DNA of 64,000 bases from Skeletonema tropicum (GCA_037178625.1 CM074146.1:1798001-1862000); one strand, 5' to 3'; counted from the first letter of the stretch, positions 43,432 to 53,674 are shown. Made by a program: numbers and translations. Notes: generated by a model from the sequence alone, not told the origin.

Positions 43432-43831
43432 ATGCCATCGACTGAATACAAATATTGTAGAACAATTGGAACAGAGATTGGAAACTTGAAAGAGCTGGCG
43501 TTTGCTTGCAAGTACATAGATCATAATAAATATGAGGGGAGTTTTCCTATGAGATTGGAAAGGAGTCATGGGAACGACTTTACTGAAGAAATGTCATCAA
43601 GTGCATGTGAGAAAAATGAATGGGTAGGTGTCCTCCTGGAAAGATGACACTTGTGTGACTGTGGATTGCATCGTGAGTAGTCCAGTTGTTTGTTCGTCTT
43701 GTGTCAGTATGATTGTGACGAGGCAGGAGGTATTGAAGATAGATAGAGGTAGAGGGTCTGTGGAGAGAGTGAGCGTAAAGCTTGATTTTGCGACAGAAAC
43801 GAGTAAAGATATGTATTGTCAATGCCGGTAA
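43432..43831 (+). pseudogene. Leucine-rich-repeat-like fragment between MYND genes
   Basis: The frame 43432-43647 has IGTEIGNLKELAFACKYID with N-x-YEGSFP, resembling one leucine-rich repeat of the plant/diatom type (EIGNL..L....N...G..P). The next frame (43628-43831) has TCVTVDCIVSSPVVCSSCV, similar to the Cys-rich cap (VDC...V.C.CC..C) that closes diatom LRR proteins. A frameshift separates the two. It is probably the 3' remnant of an LRR gene. Only one repeat is seen, so the call is tentative. Confidence 0.4.
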
Positions 43832-43998
43832 ATGAATTCAATTCAGAATGTTGCTTGGTCGTCACATGCATTATAAATCATAAAATATACATAGTTCTCT
43901 AGAATGAACAGCTATCGCATTGTGCTTCTTCCAGTGTCACCGCTACCTTCTTGTACTTGCTTGGAAAGTGGATATCGTAGCTTAGTCCATTGTTATTG

Positions 43999-44061
43999 TT
44001 GAGAAGACGCACTACCAACTAAGCTATCATGTCTAGCTTAGTTGGTAGTGCGTCTTCTCAA
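43999..44061. repeat. Perfect 28-bp hairpin whose arm resembles a tRNA D-arm
   Basis: Positions 43999-44026 and 44034-44061 are perfect reverse complements around a 7-nt loop, TCATGTC. The right arm begins TAGCTTAGTTGGTAGTGCG, which fits the D-arm/A-box of a eukaryotic tRNA. No T-arm or B-box (GGTTCGAATCC-like) follows, so this is not a complete tRNA gene. Equivalent spacers of neighbouring MYND units (near 42255 and 45590) lack it, so it is an insertion. Confidence 0.8.
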
Positions 44062-44259
44062 ACAGTTATGACCAAAGAAGTAAATAGATGTAAAGTGCAC
44101 GATTCCGAACATTGAAACTTACTTATTTGTGCTACAGCTCATTATCGCTGAACACTTTTATCTACATCTACATGAAAGTCTACTGCAGCATTGAAGTCGA
44201 GTGGAGAAGGAAAATGGCATCTAAATCTAAATGTGTTGACGATAACGATATTGTGGGCA

Positions 44260-45090
44260 TTATGACTTCTTTTTGTCCTCGAACTCAGCAAAAGCGGCAA
44301 CAGCCTGGTCACACCGGGCCCTGTGACGTCTCCAATTAGCTTCCTGACATTTTCTAGAACAATAGGTTATATTTCGGCATCGGCTGCAATACATTGTTTT
44401 GCTGCGTTCCGTCAAGTTATTGGGAAGAGTGCACTTTTCGTTGTAGCAGAGGCCCACCTTTATGATACACTTCACTTCTTCGTACTTCTCATCCAAACAG
44501 GTGCAAGGGATGCGGTGCCGGAAGAATTTCACGAGTGAGTGCTGATCGGCTCGGCATGTTTCATCTAGTTTTGGAATGTTGTGTAAAGCTTGGGTCTTAT
44601 GCAAGTGAACTGCTGTCCATTGCTCCATGTACCTAGCAAATATATTAGCCTTTCGTGCATCATAATCATTGCCTTTCAGAATAAAATCCGTTCCTGCACA
44701 CAAAAAGAATGATATCGCTGATTCCATCTTGGCAGAATCTTTCCACACCTCGGCAAATTTATCCTTCGTAGCATTCTTAGCCTGAAGTAGACTATTCACA
44801 ATATCGACTTTATGAATAGCTTCATTGAATGACTGGAAAAATACACGCACGAAATCAGCAGTCATGTTGTCTGTATCATTGTGGAAGATGTCAAAGCCGT
44901 GGTTGCATTGCATTGTCGTGTCATGTCCTGACGCCGGCAAAAAAATTCCATCCCCGACACGCGCCAGCAATTGCGCTTCCTGCGACCGCCCCTCTATAGC
45001 CGCCATTTGATTATTATCCTCCCACTCTTCCGCCTCCTGCTTGGCCTTGGCCGCCCTCCTCGCTTTGCCTTGGTTACGCTTCCTTCCCAT
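44260..45090 (-). CDS. MYND zinc-finger family protein, array copy 5
   Basis: 276 aa from the family start at 45090 (MGRKRNQGKARRAAKAKQEA). The frame is open 45 codons further upstream, to an ATG at 45225, because the upstream five-codon frame of relatives has become fused in frame here (MPKTDSMGRK); the extended form is less likely. The finger reads CYNEKC, CSRC, CSRKC, H-x3-C and is complete. The central domain has ATKDKFAEVWKD and HSLVKFFRHRIPC. It ends in FEDKKKS. Confidence 0.83.
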   Translation of the reverse strand: MGRKRNQGKARRAAKAKQEAEEWEDNNQMAAIEGRSQEAQLLARVGDGIFLPASGHDTTMQCNHGFDIFHNDTDNMTADFVRVFFQSFNEAIHKVDIVNSLLQAKNATKDKFAEVWKDSAKMESAISFFLCAGTDFILKGNDYDARKANIFARYMEQWTAVHLHKTQALHNIPKLDETCRADQHSLVKFFRHRIPCTCLDEKYEEVKCIIKVGLCYNEKCTLPNNLTERSKTMYCSRCRNITYCSRKCQEANWRRHRARCDQAVAAFAEFEDKKKS

Positions 45091-45776
45091 GCTATCGGTC
45101 TTCGGCATGGTCGGTCGGTAGCTAGTAGGTGCACGTTGAACAAAAAATGAGGAGGTTTCTCCGCCTACGTATGTCCATACAAGTATGTATCCAAGTACAT
45201 ATTGGTACAGTGGCATCGAACACAAGAGGTTGTACTCTTGCTCCTCCTCTTCTGGGGCATTGCTGGCACGATGGCTTGTATTGTACTTGTTATTGAACTG
45301 AAGAAGGTGTTCTGTTTATATGAGCAGTGACGAGAGAGGGAGACCCTACTTTAGCCTTTGGCAGGAAAGACTCCTCCTTCGTTGTCTTCACCTAGCCTAT
45401 GCACTTTCCCCAAGCACTGAAAGGAATTCACTTCTCTGAACGTTTCTTATTAGCCGCATGAGCTATAATGATATACAGGATGAATAGTTAATACACATTG
45501 CAATGCTTAGCTATCAAATTGCTTGCTTCTTGCTATGTCACCGCTACCTTCTTGTACTTGCTTGGAAAGTGGACATCTCAGCTCAGTCAATTAATATGAC
45601 AAAAGGAGGAAATAGATGGGAATTGCACGATGACTAACATTGAAAATCACTTCATTGTTCTTCAGCTCATCATCGCTGAATACTTTCATCTACATGAGAT
45701 AGTCAACTGAAGCATTGAAGTCGAGCGGAGAAAGTGGATGCATCTAAATATATGTGTGTTTATGATATTGTGAGCA

Positions 45777-46592
45777 CTATGACTTCTTTTTAGCCTCAAA
45801 CTCAGCTCTTATGGCAGCAGCCTGGTCACAAACAGGCTTGTGCGTTCTCAAATCAGCTTCCTGACATTTTCTAGAACAATAGGTTACACATCGGCATCGA
45901 CTGCAATACATTGTTTTGCAGCGCTCCACTCGTAGGGAATTGCAATCCGGGTTGTAGCAAACCCCCATCTTTGTTATCGACTTGACTTTTTCATATTTCT
46001 CATCCAAGCACGAGCAGGGGATGCGGTGCCGGAAGAATTTCACGAGTGTGTGATGATCAGCCTGGAGTGTTTGATCTATTTTTGGAATGTTGAATAGAGC
46101 TACAGTTTGGTTCAAGTAAACTGCGATGTGTTGTTCTAAATACCTGACGAAAATAGCAAACCCTCCGGCGCCAACATAATCACTATCTAGAATATGTTGC
46201 GTTCCCACACACAAAAAGTATGATACCGCCGTTTTCAACTTGGTGCAATCGTTCCATACATCGGCATATTCGTCCATCGTAGCATGTCTAACCTCAACTA
46301 AACTCTTCATAACGTGTGCGCCCTTATCAATAGCTTCATGAAATGCGTCTATAAATGCTTCCCTGAAATCAATAAATACATCATTGTCAAAGCCATTAAA
46401 GCCGTGTCTGCATAGTATTGTGTCATGTATTGACGTCGGCAAAAGATTTCTATCACCGAGCCGCTGAATTTGCGCTGCCGTCAATCGCTCCTCAGTTTTC
46501 GTCGTTTGATTATTCCCCCTCTCTTCGGCTGCTTTCCTTGCCTTGGCTTTGGCAGCCCTCCTCGCTTTGCCTTGGTTGCGTTTCCTTCCCAT
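45777..46592 (-). CDS. MYND zinc-finger family protein, array copy 6
   Basis: 271 aa, intact. The finger reads CYNPDC, CSRC, CSRKC, H-x3-C, with VERCKTMYC carrying an extra Cys just before the second pair. It is closest to array copy 9 (shared DSDYVGAGGFAIFVRYLEQH segment and identical 3' flank), so those two are the youngest pair. Confidence 0.85.
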   Translation of the reverse strand: MGRKRNQGKARRAAKAKARKAAEERGNNQTTKTEERLTAAQIQRLGDRNLLPTSIHDTILCRHGFNGFDNDVFIDFREAFIDAFHEAIDKGAHVMKSLVEVRHATMDEYADVWNDCTKLKTAVSYFLCVGTQHILDSDYVGAGGFAIFVRYLEQHIAVYLNQTVALFNIPKIDQTLQADHHTLVKFFRHRIPCSCLDEKYEKVKSITKMGVCYNPDCNSLRVERCKTMYCSRCRCVTYCSRKCQEADLRTHKPVCDQAAAIRAEFEAKKKS

Positions 46593-47342
46593 GCTAAGAT
46601 AATTATTGTCATGGTCGGTGGTCGGTTAGCGTTACATACATCAAAGAAGTCAACAAAATTGAGAAGTCAAAAAATGCGAACTCTGCGGGAGTGTGTGTGT
46701 GGCTTTAGGTTATTTCTGTGCTACGGTAAACTACGTATCACTGGTATTGTAAACAAGAAAAGTATCTGTAGATGGCTGAGAAGACTCATGATTGAGTCGA
46801 CTGAGAAGTAGGGAGTGATTTTAGAGGGCGGTTCTCCCAATCGAGTGGAGTCGAGTGAGGGGAAAGGGGAACAAAAGTTGAGGGTTTGGGGAGCAATATC
46901 ATGTCTCTGCCGCTTGGATAATGAATGCATAAGGAGACGGCTTCTTCTTTTATCTCTGAGCCCGATCATTTCTGAATCCATATCAACATCGATGTCTGCT
47001 CCTGTGATCGTAATCACGACGATATGAACATGTAATCATGAAACAATGGGTCAAAAATACCTTAATCTGAATCTCAATTTCTCTGTAGTTGTCTACTAGA
47101 CAAGAGTCCGAGGAGGAGTCGAGAAAGTGGATGTATCTATGTACATTATATAGGATGTTGTGGCGCATTATGACTAGTTCATGGCCTCAAACTCGTCTAC
47201 TTGACAGCTTTCAGAGGATAAGTGGAGAAAGTAAATGAATTTAGTATTAGGTGATGGAATCTCTAACTGTGACTCTTGAACCGATGGATGCGCACAGCTC
47301 GACCATTGCCAGGCACAGAGCTTTGTGAGGAGTTCTGCCATC
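46593..47342. other. Intergenic spacer of the MYND array
   Basis: It contains parts of the conserved array spacer (ATGTATCTATGTACATTATA near 47129) and unassigned sequence. No gene is recognised. Confidence 0.5.
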
Positions 47343-48173
47343 CTACATGCGTCCCCGCTGCAACTCCCTCCCCTTCGTAGCCTCAAACAAATCGATCAGG
47401 AAAGCACTTTCTTTACAGAAAGATCTGTGCCTGTGCCAATCAGATTTCTGGCATTCACGACAACAATAAGTTACGCATAGGCATCCATCACAGTACATTG
47501 TCTTGCTGTATTCCACTCCTCCATCTGGGAGTTTGCACTGCGGGTTGTAGCAAATTCCCATCTTTGTAATGTGCTTCACTTCTTCGTACTTCTCATCTAA
47601 GCAGGAGCAGAGAATGCGCTTCTTGAAGAATTTGACAAGAGTATGCAAGTCGGCTTTTTGAGTTTCGATTATTTTGTTCCAGCGAAATATAGCTTGAGTT
47701 TCCTCCAACTCAACAGCGATGTATTCCTCGAAATACCTGGCAAGAGTAGCAGCCACCTTGGCATTATTATAATCTCCATCTTGAATATGTCGCGTTCCAA
47801 AACACAAAAATAGTGACGTTGCCACTTCAATCTCAGTAGAATCGTTCCACACGTCGGCAAATTCAGCCATCGTAGCATTTTGAGCTGCTATGAGACATTC
47901 TGGGAGTGAAGTACCACTGCCTCTAGCTTCTTCATACGATTCCAAAAATGCGGGCAAGAATTGGGATGAAATCTCTCCCGAGGAAAAAGGATCGAAGCCA
48001 TGCTTGCATTTTGCATCATCGGTCTGCATCCTCTGAATTTGCACCGCTAGCGATTGCCGTAGTTCATTCGTATTCGCTGGCGACGTCTGACAATTATTAT
48101 TCTCTCTCTTTTCCGCCTCCTGCTTGGTCTTGGCCGCCCTCCTCGCTTTGCCTTGATTACGCTTCCTCCCCAT
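47343..48173 (-). CDS. MYND zinc-finger family protein, array copy 7
   Basis: 276 aa, intact and among the more divergent members. The finger reads CYNPQC, CDGC, CCREC, H-x3-C (CLCVTYCCREC has extra Cys residues), preceded by ILCSCLDEKYEEVKHITKM. The tail EATKGRELQRGRM replaces FEAKKKS. Its upstream region resembles that of copy 1 and not that of the other members. Confidence 0.85.
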   Translation of the reverse strand: MGRKRNQGKARRAAKTKQEAEKRENNNCQTSPANTNELRQSLAVQIQRMQTDDAKCKHGFDPFSSGEISSQFLPAFLESYEEARGSGTSLPECLIAAQNATMAEFADVWNDSTEIEVATSLFLCFGTRHIQDGDYNNAKVAATLARYFEEYIAVELEETQAIFRWNKIIETQKADLHTLVKFFKKRILCSCLDEKYEEVKHITKMGICYNPQCKLPDGGVEYSKTMYCDGCLCVTYCCRECQKSDWHRHRSFCKESAFLIDLFEATKGRELQRGRM

Positions 48174-48637
48174 TATTGCTATCCACTTTGCTCTCCGCTC
48201 TCACTCGGCCCGGCTCGTCTCAGTGTGCTGATTCTTGTTAGAATGCCCCACCATCCCCCGAATTCTTAGCAAAGGCAGCCCAAGCAATATTCGCGAAGTA
48301 AGTGGGAGGGACCCACGAAGCGCTCAAATCGAAATCTATCTGTCGAATCGCATGTTGTGGGTGAAATGGCGGGAAGTCATTAAGTGTAGAAATCGTAATA
48401 TAGCACTGCTATCTTCTTGTTTTTTGGAATGTATGGACGGACATCTCAGCTCAATCAATTCGTATGGTCAATGGAGGAAATGGAGGAAAATTTCGAGCAT
48501 TGGAAGAGGTTGCTGTACTCGTGTGTCAGCACATCATCAATGAATATTTTATTTGCATAATAGTCAACTGCAGCATTGAAGTCGAGTGGAGAAAGTGGAT
48601 GAATCTAAATATGTGCGTGTTTATGATATTGTGGGTA

Positions 48638-49462
48638 CTACGACTTCTTTTTGGCCTCGAACTCGGCTATTGCGATAGCAGCCCGGTTACAATCAGGTTT
48701 GTGCGTTGTGAAGTGGGCAACTTGGCATTCACGGGAGCAGTAGGTTACACATCTGCATCGGCTGCAGTACATTGTTTTGCTGCGCTCCGTCATTCTATTA
48801 GGAAGAGTGCACTTTTCGTTGCAGCAAAAACCCATCTTTGTGATGGACTTTACTTCTTCATACTTTTCATCCAAGCAAGAGCAAGGGATGCGGTGCCGGA
48901 AGAATTTGACAAGAGTGTGATTGTCAGCGTAAGCTTCTTCTATTTTTGGAGCGTTGTGTACAGCTTGGGTTTTCTGCAACTTCACTGCGATGTACTGCTC
49001 GAAGTATCTCGCAATAGTAGCCGCCAAGCGTGCGTGACCATATTTACTATTCAGAATAGCATGCGCCCCGGCATACAAAAAGAATGATATCGCCAATTCC
49101 ATCTTGTTAGCATCGTTCCACATGTCGGCAAATTTATCCATCGTAGCATTTTTAGTCTCAATAAGACTACTCCCAATATCGCTCATTGCGAAAATCTTCT
49201 TCTCAAATGCGTCTCTAAATGTAGCCGTGAAATTAACAGTGATATCATTGTCAAAGATTTTTTCAGAGCCGTGCGTGCATTGCATTGTTGTGTCACGTCC
49301 TATTGTCGGCAAAAGATTTCCATCCCCGAGCCGCGTCCGCAATTGCTCCTCCTGCGATCGCTCCTCCATAGCCGCCGTTTGATTATTCCACTCTTCCGCC
49401 TCCTCCTTGGCCTTGGCTTTGGCAGCCCTCCTCGCTTTGCCTTGGTTCCGCTTCCTTCCCAT
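48638..49462 (-). CDS. MYND zinc-finger family protein, array copy 8
   Basis: 274 aa, intact. The finger reads CNEKC after GFC (CCNEKC), then CSRC, CSREC, H-x3-C. The central domain includes ATMDKFADMWND, ARYFEQYIAVKL and HTLVKFFRHRIPCSC. It ends in FEAKKKS like copies 6 and 9. It shares TLPNRMTERSKTMYC with copy 5 (TLPNNLTERSKTMYC), suggesting common descent within the array. Confidence 0.85.
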   Translation of the reverse strand: MGRKRNQGKARRAAKAKAKEEAEEWNNQTAAMEERSQEEQLRTRLGDGNLLPTIGRDTTMQCTHGSEKIFDNDITVNFTATFRDAFEKKIFAMSDIGSSLIETKNATMDKFADMWNDANKMELAISFFLYAGAHAILNSKYGHARLAATIARYFEQYIAVKLQKTQAVHNAPKIEEAYADNHTLVKFFRHRIPCSCLDEKYEEVKSITKMGFCCNEKCTLPNRMTERSKTMYCSRCRCVTYCSRECQVAHFTTHKPDCNRAAIAIAEFEAKKKS

Positions 49463-50248
49463 GATAACGAGCTTCGGTCATGGGCGGTGCACGTCAACGT
49501 CCAAACAAAGCGAAAGTGGCAAAAAAGGAGGATTTCCCCAGTCTACGTACGTAAAAATTCCATACAGGTATGTACTTAATTATCCAACGTGCATATTGGT
49601 ACAGCTACAGTACCTACCACAAGATAGATTATTTTATTCAAACCTACCACAAGAAGTTGTATTCATTCTTGCGATGCTACTCTAGATGCTTCTTGCTTGC
49701 TCCTCCTCTTCTGGGGCATCATCTCTCTTCTGGGGCATTTCTGGCACGATGGCTTGTATTGAACTTGTTATTGAAGTAAAAGGGTACTCTGTTCATATGA
49801 GCAACCTCGAGAGAGAGAGAGAGACCCTCGTAGCCTTTGGCAGGAAAGACCCCTCCTTCGTTGTCTTCATCTATGCCTGTGCACTTTCCTCAAGCACTAA
49901 ATGGGATTCACTCCCGAACGTTTCTAATTAGCCGCATGAGTTATAATGATATAGAGAATGAATAGCTAATACACATTGCGTTCCTTAGCTGTAACAAATT
50001 GCTTGCTTCTTGTTCTTGCTCCTTCTTGTACTTTGGACAGTATGGACATCTCAGCTCGTCAATTATATTAGGACCAAAGGAATCTAGGATGAGAAGTGCA
50101 CTAATCCAAGCATTGTAAGAGGTGGCTGCATGTGTGTGTCAGCACATCATCGTTGAATACTTTTTCTCTACATTACATATGAAGCATTGAAGTCGAGTGG
50201 AGAAAGTGGGTGCATCTAAATATATGTGTGTTTATGATATTGTGAGCA
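49463..50248. other. Spacer between MYND copies 8 and 9
   Basis: Conserved array spacer, with a short GA run at 49810-49824. No gene is seen. Confidence 0.6.
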
Positions 50249-51072
50249 CTATGACTTCTTTTTAGCCTCAAACTCAGCTCTTATGGCAGCAACCTGGTCA
50301 CAAACAGGCTTGTGCGTTCTCCAATTAGCTTCCTGACATTTTCTAGAACAATAGGTTATATTTCGGCATCGACTGCAATACATTGTTTTGCTGCGTTCCA
50401 CTTCTCCATTAGGATTAGCACACTGTGGGTTGAAGCAGAACCCCATCTTTGTGATGTTCTTCACTTCTTCATATTTCTCATCCAAACACGAGCAGGGAAT
50501 GCGGTGGCGGAAGAATTTTACGATTGTGTGATGATCGGCCTGAAGTGTTTGGTCTATTATTCTATTTTTGGATCGTTGAACAGAGCTTGAGTTTGTTCCA
50601 ACACAACTGCTACATGCTGCTCCATGAACCTGACGAAAATAGCAAACCCTCCGGCGCTAACATAATCACTATCTAGAATATGTTGCGTTCCCACACACAA
50701 AAAGTATGATACCGCCGTTTCCATCTTGGCAGAGTCATTCCACATGTCGGCATATTTATCCATCATAGTCATAGCATTATGAGCCTGAAATAGAGCACCC
50801 AAAACGTATGCGCCCTTATCTTCTTGAAATGCACTTATAAATGTTTCCGCGAAATCAATAAATACATCATTCCCAAAGCTATCAAAGCCGTGTCTGCATA
50901 GTATTGCGGTGTCATGTCCTGACGTCGGCAAAAGATTCCGTGTCCGGAATTGCTCTACCATCGATTGTCGTTCATTAGTCGTCGTTTGATTATTCCCCCT
51001 CTCTTCAGCCGCTTTCCTTGCCTTGGCTTTGGCAGCCCTCCTCGCTTGGCCTTGGTTACGCTTCCTTCCCAT
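50249..51072 (-). pseudogene. MYND family array copy 9, broken by an 8-bp insertion
   Basis: The frame from 51072 ends after DPKIE at 50557. The second frame, 50485-50249, holds the intact finger (CFNPQC, CSRC, CSRKC, H-x3-C, tail FEAKKKS). Compared with copy 6, 8 bases are inserted near 50553-50566 (ATAG-AATA-ATAG in coding sense in place of ATAG). A second, in-frame 6-base duplication gives AMTMMDKY in place of ATMDEY. Otherwise the gene is well preserved, so the break is recent, or possibly an assembly artefact. Confidence 0.85.
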
Positions 51073-51321
51073 GATAATTACTCCTATTGACTTGGTCGGT
51101 TACGTCAAAGAAGTCAGCCACAAAAAATGAGAAGTCCGTCAACAAATGCGAATGAAGTCTATCTGCGGGAGTTATTTTAGAGGGCATCCCCCCGACGCCC
51201 GGCTAAAAAAGTCCGCCAACTGGAGATTGTGGCGCGGCGCGGCTGAAAATCATCGACTCTTGTGCATAACAATGAACATCTCGTTAGTGAATAGAACGGG
51301 AAACTACACCATGATACTATC

Positions 51322-52800
51322 ATGTACACCTTTCCTATTCTAAACAGCAGTAGTGCTATCTTGCTCCTTATTGTCACGGTGGCAGCTTTTTCCAATAATC
51401 TGCCTTCATCATCAGCTTTCACACAACATCTTCCATCTTCAACTCCCACTCGTCCACACAACAACAACATCATGTCTACCACCACCACCTCCCTCTGTGC
51501 AACACCACCAATCCAATGGGGCATAATAGGCCTAGGCGACGTATGCACCATCAAATCCGGTCCGGCATTCTACAAATCCACCGGTTCGAAATTGATAGCC
51601 GTCATGAGACGTACTCCTGGTGCAGCGCAACAGTGGGTTTCTGAGAATCGAGAGGTTGTGCAAAAGTATAACAATCGTGATGATGAAAGTGGTGAGGGAG
51701 TCGAGTTGAGAGGGTATGACAACATACAAGATATGATTGCTGAGAATATAGATCAGTTGGATGCGATTTATGTAGCGACTCCACCAGGTGTTCATTTGGA
51801 GAATGTACGTCAGATCATTTCTGCCTTGGAGGATGCAGCAACTACATCCACGTCAAGTGTTACCAATAGCGACAACAAACCATCACGATTAAAGGCAATC
51901 TACATGGAAAAACCCTGCGGACGAAGTGCATGGGAAACACGCGTCATGATTGACGAATTACATCATCGTCACATCCAATTCTTTCCGGCATATGTCTCTC
52001 GTGCTCATGAACGTACCCAAGTATTACGAAACCTCCTTTCCTCCACTGACAGAAGAATAATTGGAGATCAAGTGACCAAAGTGTAGTATACACAACGGGG
52101 AAGCAGCTCTGCAAGAGGACGAGATGGTGGTGGTGGAATTCCATGGAGATTGGCGGCAGAATATTCGGGTGGGGGACTTGTTATGGATATGGGGTGTCAT
52201 GTGTTGGATCGGATGGATTATTTGTTTGGTCCGATTGTGGATATTACGAGTACAGTGTTGCGAAAGGGTAATGGTCGTGGTGGTGATGTAGAAGATGGGA
52301 GCTATCCATTGGTGGAGGATTATGTATCAATGCAAGGTAGGATTGGTCCATGTGATTGGGCAGTGATTTCCTCAGAGGGGGCAGGAGTCGAGTGTCTATG
52401 GGACTTTGCACCTCCAGATGAGAATGACGAAACGAAAAAAGATGAGGATGAATTGATCATTACAGGAACAAATGGATCATTGAGAATGGCGGGTATGGGG
52501 GCAGGACTTCCAATTGAAGTATTAGATGTGGATGGGAATGTGATTGAAACGATTGAGTTTGAGGCACCAATGCATGCAGCTCAGCCGCTGATTCAATCCA
52601 TTGTAAATGAACTTCGGGGCATTGATAATAATGATGATGATGAACAACAGCAACAACAACATTTCCTTGACAGATCACCGGCTCGAGCAGAAAATGCAGT
52701 GCGTACATCTGAAGTGTTGGATACTATATTGAATTCATACTATGGCGGACGACATGATGAATTCTGGACGCGTCCTGAATCATGGCCTGGATTGAAGTAG
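51322..52800 (+). pseudogene. GFO/IDH/MocA-family oxidoreductase, plastid-type presequence, one in-frame TAG
   Basis: A single frame of 493 codons is interrupted by one TAG at 52084-52086. The N-terminus is a signal-like hydrophobic stretch (AILLLIVTVAAF) with SSAFTQ, an AF-type plastid import junction. The NAD(P)-binding Rossmann motif WGIIGLGD is at residues 66-73, YVATPPGVHLENV follows, and the family EKP motif is at 196-198 (EKPCGR). After the stop the same frame continues with the alpha/beta domain (GGGLVMDMGCHVLDRMDYLFG) to RPESWPGLK. GTGTAGTATAC at the stop looks like GTGTATAC with a 3-nt GTA duplication. The substrate is unknown; relatives are sugar or dihydrodiol dehydrogenases. Readthrough or an assembly error cannot be excluded. 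Confidence 0.75.
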
Positions 52801-52870
52801 AAGATGTAGAATTTGACTTTCAGGGACATCTACCAGTAACATTAACTTAACTCTGACTATACAATGAAAA

Positions 52871-53674
52871 TTACGCAGCAACATGATGCTTGAACAGCAT
52901 ATTCACGGTACAATGAAGGACCACATGAGACAATGAATGCACTACATTATGCCAAGTATCCATCTCATTCATAATTGTATAGTGCTCAAGCAGAAACAAT
53001 ACCACCAAAGGCGGCACAGTGGCTGCTACGGAGAAATCTGCCTTTCGCCTTGTAAAAGGTAGCGACATTATCACCACACCAGCCCCGGATAAGAGGAAGC
53101 TCTGCCCACGGAAGAATGCTCCAAATACATAAATGACCAAACTGAACACTACTAGAGGATCGCGATCTACTGCTTGGTGTGACTGTTTGTTGAATCTGCC
53201 GCCGATACTACTACTTCTCGGCATGTAATTGTTCTTGCGTTCCTTTTCACTCATGCACAAGTCTAGATGTGCAAACCAAAGCGGAAAGTTGATCATGGCT
53301 ATCAAGACAAGACCCTCGATAGGGAAGAAATGATAAAATCCCGTGATGGTATGAATGAGTTCATGCCAGATGAAACGCTGTTGCTGCTGGTTATGCGACA
53401 GCGACATGCCTCCTTTTGTTGTTCCAGGGTAACTTGGACCGCGTTGAAGCTTACTCATCACAACTTGCCACACACGCGAGATAGTCCAAGGGTTGATTCC
53501 AGTGAGCCAAAGGACGACGGTCCATGGCACGCTATCGGTTTCAAGAGAGCCTGATAAATCAGTCAATCTCACGATAAATGCAGCGCTTGCAACGAGCGCA
53601 ATCGCGTCCTTGCTATCGTAATAGGGATAGATCAGGAAGTCGAAGTTGCTACGAGGATTGCTTGGCTGACACAT
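52871..53674 (-). CDS. Multipass membrane protein of unknown function, copy 1
   Basis: 267 aa from an ATG at 53674 (MCQPSNPRSNFDF). About six hydrophobic segments are visible, for example IALVASAAFIVRL, VVLWLTGINPW, LVLIAMINFPLWFAHL, LVVFSLVIYVFGAFF and VPPLVVLFLLEHY. Conserved His clusters lie at WHELIHTITGFYHFF and WHNVVHSLSHVVLH. These could bind metal, as in membrane hydrolases of the ceramidase/PAQR type, but that is a guess. It converges on the oxidoreductase gene with about 70 bp between stops. A near-identical copy lies at 54456-55259. Confidence 0.78.
   Translation of the reverse strand: MCQPSNPRSNFDFLIYPYYDSKDAIALVASAAFIVRLTDLSGSLETDSVPWTVVLWLTGINPWTISRVWQVVMSKLQRGPSYPGTTKGGMSLSHNQQQQRFIWHELIHTITGFYHFFPIEGLVLIAMINFPLWFAHLDLCMSEKERKNNYMPRSSSIGGRFNKQSHQAVDRDPLVVFSLVIYVFGAFFRGQSFLLSGAGVVIMSLPFTRRKADFSVAATVPPLVVLFLLEHYTIMNEMDTWHNVVHSLSHVVLHCTVNMLFKHHVAA

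Larger units (their letters stand above)
37293..51072 (-). repeat. Tandem array of nine MYND genes in one orientation
   Basis: Copies lie at 37293, 38760, 40864, 42449, 44260, 45777, 47343, 48638 and 50249. Several spacers are homologous: the 3' flank has GCATTGAAGTCGAGTGGAG, and the upstream flank has TCTGGGGCATTGCTGGCACG. The unit of amplification was therefore gene plus spacer (about 1.3-2 kb). Spacers hold no other gene except the LRR-like fragment and the hairpin. Confidence 0.9.

Noticed and set aside
44034..44061. A complete tRNA gene
   Set aside because: Only a D-arm-like segment is present. No anticodon arm, T-arm or B-box follows, and the sequence continues as ordinary spacer.
45091..45225. 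N-terminal extension of MYND copy 5 (MCSMPLYQYVLGYILV...)
   Set aside because: Family members start at MGRKRNQGK. The extension corresponds to upstream noncoding sequence of paralogues that happens to be open.
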